NCBI GenBank assembly: GCA_028280025.1
Contig: JANQMO010000018.1
Location: 1 to 17,337 of the forward strand
DNA: 17,337 nucleotides
DNA from: Chlorobium sp.
GTDB lineage: Bacteria > Bacteroidota > Chlorobiia > Chlorobiales > Chlorobiaceae
Reading direction: 5' to 3'
Shown: positions 14,512 through 17,337 of the stretch, in pieces
Position numbering within the stretch: position 1 is the first letter of the stretch
Layout of the letters: each line of letters opens with the position of its first letter
Position numbers and translations under genes: made by a program
The notes under the pieces: model-generated
What the model was told of the DNA's origin: nothing
The model's input: only the letters and a program-made list of their open reading frames with translations
Databases searched by the model: none

Positions 14512-15086
14512 ATGGATCTAATAACAACAATTTCTCTTTTAATTGGAATAGGTGGATTAATCGGAACCATCTATTTTGGTATTAAATCTTCTCAGCTTCA
14601 AAAAAAATAAGACATTATACTTGGTACGATGTTGAATGCGGTATTGATTTTATAAGAAAGCAAAGTTTATCAGATTTCAAGCCAGATTTTATTTTGACAG
14701 TATCAATTCCTGGGCGCATAATCGCAGACTTGCTATCAATTCGAAATATTGATAATATACCTCATTATGCTGGAATGCCGATAAAAAATGATTCATCAGC
14801 ATTTGTATTAGAAACAACGAAAAATAAAGTGGCCTTGCCAAAAGAAATCTTTAGAGATACGGGAAAAAAGTTGTTAATAATTGATAGTGCAGTCGTTACA
14901 GGAGATACATTGCAAAATTTGATTAAAATTTTGATCGATAATGGTTTTAAAAAGACAAATATTAAAAGTGCATCAATATTGGCTACAGATTTAGCGATTA
15001 AATCAGAAAAAGGGCTTGACTATTATTACTATACTGCATTTGACACAAATTACAATATGCCTTGGGGGAAACTTTACAGAGGTTAA
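14512..15086 (+). CDS. Membrane-anchored phosphoribosyltransferase, split by a -1 frameshift
   Basis: Two frames together encode a 191-residue protein. Frame one (14512-14610) gives 32 residues: a membrane anchor (LITTISLLIGIGGLIGTIYF) and GIKSSQLQKK, then TAA. The second frame continues from ATA at 14607 as IRHYTWYDVECGIDFI, then FKPDFILTVSIPG and the PRPP loop LLIIDSAVVTGDTL, ending YNMPWGKLYRG. The WYDVE opening and FKPDFI are the normal start of a type I PRTase domain, so an internal TTG at 14694 would remove part of the fold. The PRPP loop has Asp-Ser where Asp-Asp or Glu-Asp is usual. The join occurs at an A8 run phased as A_AAA_AAA. The gene may use recoding, carry an inactivating indel, or hold a sequencing error. 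It is the most AT-rich gene here. Substrate unknown; a pairing with the kinase is inferred. Confidence 0.7.
14601..14607 (+). promoter_or_regulatory. Slippery heptamer A_AAA_AAA at the PRTase frame junction
   Basis: The zero frame reads CAA AAA AAA TAA from 14599. The heptamer at 14601-14607 is thus in the exact phase for tandem -1 slippage, directly before a stop codon. After slippage the next codon is ATA at 14607, which opens the PRTase frame. The run is eight A residues (14600-14607), which can also cause transcriptional slippage. No convincing stimulatory hairpin or internal Shine-Dalgarno sequence was seen. Confidence 0.5.
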
Positions 15087-15104
15087 TGTTTAAATTAATG
15101 ATAA

Positions 15105-15118
15105 GGGACGTTGGTTAT
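15105..15118 (+). repeat. Terminal repeat GGGACGTTGGTTAT, copy 1 (left end of miniature element)
   Basis: Identical to 15293-15306 and the exact reverse complement of 16759-16772. Confidence 0.9.
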
Positions 15119-15166
15119 GCAAGACAAATTGTATGTTACAACTAAAAAAAGAATCACGAGGTTGCT

Positions 15167-15289
15167 ATGCCAAGAGGCGCGAGGCTTGATGCACCGGGGA
15201 CATTACACCATGTGATGGTGAGAGGGATCAATGGACGAGAAATTGTCATCGACGATGATGGCAAAAGCATCAGAGACGTCTTAAAGTAA
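15167..15289 (+). pseudogene. Remnant RAYT transposase, 40 codons
   Basis: The first 31 codons are near-identical to the intact transposase (MPRGARLDAPGTLHHVMVRG, then INGREIVIDDD). The sequence then jumps to GCAAAAGCATCAGAGACGTC, matching 15910-15929 of the intact gene. It jumps again to TTAAAGTA, matching the intact gene near 16263. Both jumps occur at short shared words (one or two bases, then CGTC), so microhomology deletion is likely. The HUH catalytic region is lost. Confidence 0.85.
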
Positions 15290-15292
15290 AGT

Positions 15293-15307
15293 GGGACGTT
15301 GGTTATT
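15293..15307 (+). repeat. Left terminal repeat of the full RAYT element
   Basis: GGGACGTTGGTTATT; the first 14 bases equal 15105-15118, and all 15 are the reverse complement of 16758-16772. Confidence 0.9.
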
Positions 15308-15333
15308 AAGTGAACATATATGCAAAAAAATGT

Positions 15334-15343
15334 ATGTTACAAC
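15334..15343 (+). repeat. Target-site duplication, left copy
   Basis: ATGTTACAAC is identical to 15748-15757. The miniature element has this word only once at the same place in its leader, which shows the uninterrupted state. Confidence 0.75.
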
Positions 15344-15747
15344 ACTCGTGTCCGGTTGTTGAAAAAACAAATCCTTATAAGAGATTACAAATAAATAATA
15401 TACGACGATTTTTTAGCGTTACCGACTTGAAAAGTCCTGCTATCTTAGATCATTTCACAATTCTACGACAAGAAATGATTGGTGTATACAGGAAAAACCG
15501 TTTTTGCGCAGTTATTTGAACGTATGCCACCGCATCAGTTCCGCCAATGCGTAAAGCACCATAATGGCAATTGTAACAAAGAGACTCAATTTGGATATAA
15601 CTTTCTACACTTTTCTACAGATTTTGAGCGTCAGTGTGTTTGAGCAAATTGATATTTTACAATTATTTACAAATTCTGCTGGCACGATTCAGGATGCCGA
15701 CATCTGTAACCAATTGAATTTATTTGACTTATAACCGGACACTACTG
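15344..15747 (+). mobile_element. Internally deleted IS4-like element (404 bp)
   Basis: The ends ACTCGTGTCCGGTT (from 15344) and AACCGGACACTACTG (to 15747) are inverted repeats. The inner ten bases, GTGTCCGGTT, match perfectly, and most of the outer bases agree. A 10-bp duplication ATGTTACAAC flanks it, fitting the 10-12-bp duplications of the IS4 family. Inside are the N-terminal and C-terminal pieces of a DUF4372-type IS4 transposase with the middle removed. It can move only if a related full element supplies transposase. Confidence 0.75.
15479..15734 (+). pseudogene. IS4-family transposase remnant: N- and C-terminal pieces joined
   Basis: From TTG 15479 one frame reads VYTGKTVFAQLFERMPPHQF and then RQCVKHHNGN, typical of the N-terminal DUF4372 region. 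From about 15564 another frame reads AIVTKRLNLD, FYTFLQILSVSVFEQ and ends DICNQLNLFDL then TAA at 15732-15734, typical of the C-terminus of the same family. The catalytic DDE core is absent. The junction lies near 15564-15575. Recognition is by recall of the family. Confidence 0.75.
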
Positions 15748-15757
15748 ATGTTACAAC
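15748..15757 (+). repeat. Target-site duplication, right copy
   Basis: ATGTTACAAC, identical to 15334-15343; flanks the IS4-like remnant. Confidence 0.75.
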
Positions 15758-15781
15758 GAAAAAGAGAATCACGAGGTTGCT

Positions 15782-16759
15782 ATGCCAAGGGGCGCGAGGC
15801 TTGATACACCGGGAACATTACACCATGTGATGGTGAGAGGGATCAATGGGCGAGAAATTGTTATTGACGATGATGACCGATCGTTCTTTGTGTCCCGGTT
15901 AGGTCAGTTGGCAAAAGCATCAGAAACGTCGATCTATGCCTGGGCGCTCATGAGTAATCATGCTCATATTCTCTTGAAGAGCGGCGTATCGGGATTGCCG
16001 GGCTTTATGCGAAAATTGCTGACAGGATATGCGGTATATTACAACCGGCGTCACCGTTTTCAGGGCCATGTGTTTCAGAACCGATACAAATCCATTGTCT
16101 GTGAAGAGGATCGGTACTTTTTGAAGCTTGTCAGTTATATACATCTCAATCCTTTACGGGCAGGATTGGTTGCTTCAATGGATGAGCTGGAACGGTATCC
16201 ATGGAGCGGTCATGCGGTGCTGATGAAGGCCCATCGGCAGGACTGGCAGGATTGTGATGCCGTCTTAAAATATTTTGGCGATACAGGGTACGTCTGCCGG
16301 AAAGAGTATCGTGATTTTGTAAATTCAGAACGCGATTTGGGAAAACAACCTGAACTGACAGGCGGTGGTCTTGTTCGTTCCAGCGGCGGCTGGTCGAGTG
16401 TGAGGTCGCAGAGAAAACGCGGAGAGAAATCATTTAGTGATGAGCGTATTCTGGGAAGCAGTGAATTTGTTCGTGAAATACTCGACGAGGTAGAGGAGAC
16501 ATCCAATGGACAATTACCGGTGGTGCCATTGGAGGCGGAAGCCAAAGAGCTGTTGATACAGGCGTGTGAAGATGCAGGAGTACCGATAAAGGTTTTGCAG
16601 GCCGGAAGCAGGGTAAAAGCGTGTGCAGCGATAAGAAAGGAATTTGCGGTTGTATTTGTCAGGAAACAGGGTTTATCCTATGCAGCGGCAGCTCGTCTGC
16701 TTGGAGTCTCTTCGTCGGCAGTAAAGCAGATTCTGCTGCGGGATGATTTGTGTAAATAA
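15782..16759 (+). CDS. REP-associated tyrosine transposase (RAYT, Y1_Tnp/IS200-like)
   Basis: This is an intact 325-residue HUH-superfamily Y1 transposase that cuts single-stranded DNA at palindromic sites. Seen in order: MPRGARLDTPGTLHHVMVRG at the N-terminus; the metal-binding histidine pair in SNHAHILL (His60, His62); tyrosines in the helix YAVYYNRRHR; GHVFQNRYKS; and YIHLNPLRAGLV, typical of RAYTs. The C-terminal third is longer than in minimal RAYTs and ends in a helix-turn-helix-like AAARLLGVSSSAVKQIL, probably DNA binding. The stop codon TAA (16757-16759) overlaps the right terminal repeat. Its leader is interrupted by an IS4-like remnant, so its native promoter may be displaced. Confidence 0.93.
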   Translation: MPRGARLDTPGTLHHVMVRGINGREIVIDDDDRSFFVSRLGQLAKASETSIYAWALMSNHAHILLKSGVSGLPGFMRKLLTGYAVYYNRRHRFQGHVFQNRYKSIVCEEDRYFLKLVSYIHLNPLRAGLVASMDELERYPWSGHAVLMKAHRQDWQDCDAVLKYFGDTGYVCRKEYRDFVNSERDLGKQPELTGGGLVRSSGGWSSVRSQRKRGEKSFSDERILGSSEFVREILDEVEETSNGQLPVVPLEAEAKELLIQACEDAGVPIKVLQAGSRVKACAAIRKEFAVVFVRKQGLSYAAAARLLGVSSSAVKQILLRDDLCK

Positions 16760-16772
16760 TAACCAACGTCCC
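16758..16772 (-). repeat. Right terminal inverted repeat of the RAYT element
   Basis: AATAACCAACGTCCC is the exact reverse complement of 15293-15307. Confidence 0.9.
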
Positions 16773-16964
16773 TCTTTTCAGAATGCGATCGAGATCGGAA
16801 AAGCGTCGCGCTCCTTGAAACGGGCCGGAGAACGTCTCGCGCCTTCTTTCAAGCGATTCTCGGATACCTCCAGTCGCATTGCGGACTGGTCTAAGCTGCT
16901 GGACAAGCTTCCGCCCTTGAAGAACATCGCTGACGCAGCGCCCGACGGACACGATGATGCCTAA
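16773..16964 (+). pseudogene. C-terminal fragment of an unrecognised gene, cut by the RAYT element
   Basis: An open frame starts inside the RAYT repeat and continues into GC-richer DNA. It reads NAIEIGKASRSLKRAGERLA, SFKRFSDTSSRIADWSKLL and KLPPLKNIADAA, ending DGHDDA then TAA. It is rich in Arg, Lys and Ser and probably helical. I do not recognise it. Its only start codons lie in the transposase gene, so the natural 5' part appears to be missing. It could instead be non-coding. Confidence 0.4.
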
Positions 16965-17020
16965 CCCATCATTCCCCCGGCCTACTTAACCTCTTTTCAA
17001 ACGTAACTGATGGAAAGCCG

Positions 17021-17260
17021 ATGGCGAATAAGGAGCATCTCAAGATTCTTAAATCAGGTGTGAAGGCGTGGAACTTGTGGAGGAGCCAGAATCCTACGGT
17101 GATACCTGATCTCAGTGGCGCCGAGCTAGGCATTGCCAAACTCTGTGGGGCAAATCTCGCGAACTCCCAACTCCAATACGCTAAGCTCGGAAGTGCTCAG
17201 CTCGATAACGCCATCCTTTCCGAGGCCAATCTCAAGTTCACTAGTGTCCCGTCCGGTTAA
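17021..17260 (+). pseudogene. Pentapeptide-repeat protein, truncated by an insertion
   Basis: An ATG with GGAAAG 6 nt upstream opens a protein beginning MANKEHLKILKSGVKAWNLW, a common N-terminus of pentapeptide-repeat proteins. A(D/N)LXX-type repeats follow: DLSGAELGIAKL, CGANLANSQLQYAKL, AQLDNAILSEANLKF. Family members usually carry many more repeats. The reading frame meets a sequence resembling an insertion-sequence end at about 17240 and stops at 17260. The product would be a 79-residue stub with the last few residues from the insertion. Function unknown. Confidence 0.7.
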
Positions 17261-17337
17261 TTCTATGTTATAACAAAGAATTGTGTTATCTTACGGTTAT
17301 CTTGTGAAAACAACCTGTAAGCATGGCACGAAAACAT
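17240..17337 (+). mobile_element. Left end of another insertion sequence, running off the window
   Basis: The sequence from 17240 starts ACTAGTGTCCCGTCCGGTT, sharing ACT, GTGTCC and GTCCGGTT with the ends of the IS4-like remnant at 15344. It interrupts the pentapeptide gene. An ORF starts at ATG 17323 (MARKH...) and continues past the window end, positioned as a transposase gene would be. IS4-like (DUF4372) is a reasonable guess. Confidence 0.5.
17323..17337 (+). CDS. Start of a probable transposase gene, partial
   Basis: Only five codons (MARKH) are visible. The call rests on position, about 83 nt inside a probable insertion-sequence end. Confidence 0.35.

Larger units (their letters stand above)
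15105..15290 (+). mobile_element. Miniature, internally deleted RAYT-type element
   Basis: The element starts with GGGACGTTGGTTAT at 15105-15118, then has a leader closely matching that of the full element downstream (ATGTTACAAC, then GAATCACGAGGTTGCT before the ATG). Its body is a shortened transposase gene. Its right end is missing: the sequence runs straight into the left repeat of the full element at 15293. It looks like a deletion derivative standing in tandem with its parent. Confidence 0.8.
15293..16772 (+). mobile_element. RAYT (REP-associated Y1 transposase) element with terminal inverted repeats
   Basis: The element is bounded by GGGACGTTGGTTATT at 15293-15307 and its exact reverse complement AATAACCAACGTCCC at 16758-16772. 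It contains one intact Y1-type transposase gene. Its leader is interrupted at 15344-15747 by an IS4-like remnant. Without that insertion and its duplicated target the element would be about 1066 bp. RAYTs are usually single-copy genes that act on flanking REP palindromes; here the flanking units are the repeats named above. Confidence 0.8.

Noticed and set aside
14694..15086. PRTase starting at the internal TTG 14694
   Set aside because: This start has no ribosome binding site and would remove the WYDVE and FKPDFI segments that normally begin the domain. The upstream anchor ORF with its strong site is the better start.
15310..15519. Plus-strand open frame of 69 codons
   Set aside because: It spans the RAYT leader, a target duplication and the IS4-like remnant. 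The true coding trace there is in another frame.
16743..16772. ATG 16743 as the true start of the 73-codon frame
   Set aside because: It lies inside the transposase gene and the terminal repeat, so the first codons come from the mobile element.

Overview
The window looks like chromosomal DNA from a green sulfur bacterium (Chlorobiota). This rests on gene content and family resemblance, not on a search: a corrinoid uptake and salvage operon with a TonB-dependent receptor, in a genome of roughly 50% GC. Green sulfur bacteria depend on cobalamin for bacteriochlorophyll synthesis. Another Gram-negative anaerobe with an outer membrane is possible.

Region 1 (1-9578) is a corrinoid region on the + strand. 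It opens with a cobalamin riboswitch (7-220) and a possible terminator-type expression platform. A BtuB-like TonB-dependent receptor follows, then a strong 12-bp hairpin. Next come cobyric acid synthase (CobQ), threonine-phosphate decarboxylase (CobD), adenosylcobinamide-phosphate synthase (CbiB), a FecCD/BtuC permease, a BtuD-type ATPase with an extra C-terminal domain of about 150 residues, and a PduO-type adenosyltransferase. Together these import corrinoid across both membranes, adenosylate it, amidate the ring and attach the aminopropanol-phosphate arm. No BtuF binding protein and no CobU/CobS/CobT lower-ligand genes are in the window. The 350-bp cobQ-cobD gap is full of palindromic and direct repeats.

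Region 2 (9605-12385) holds a YhdH/AcuI-type reductase, a lipoprotein with an HExxH gluzincin site and an alpha/beta hydrolase. Nothing in the sequence ties them to corrinoids.

Region 3 (about 12400-17337) is accessory DNA, with base composition falling to strongly AT-rich around 14340-15100. It has an orphan YlcI/YnfO-type antitoxin whose toxin is missing or decayed, a PfkB-family kinase, and a phosphoribosyltransferase (PRTase) split into two frames. The 5' ORF has a good ribosome binding site and encodes a membrane anchor. It ends in a perfectly phased A_AAA_AAA heptamer followed by TAA, and a -1 shift gives a 191-residue membrane-anchored PRTase. This kinase-PRTase pair is the best candidate here for an undescribed system.

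Downstream is a pile-up of mobile elements: a doubly deleted miniature RAYT (REP-associated transposase) element, then a full RAYT element with matching 14-15-bp terminal inverted repeats. The leader of the full element was hit by an IS4-like element, now internally deleted to 404 bp, which left a 10-bp target duplication. After these come a 5'-truncated gene fragment, a pentapeptide-repeat gene cut short, and the left end of another insertion sequence at the window edge. No tRNA, rRNA or CRISPR array was seen.
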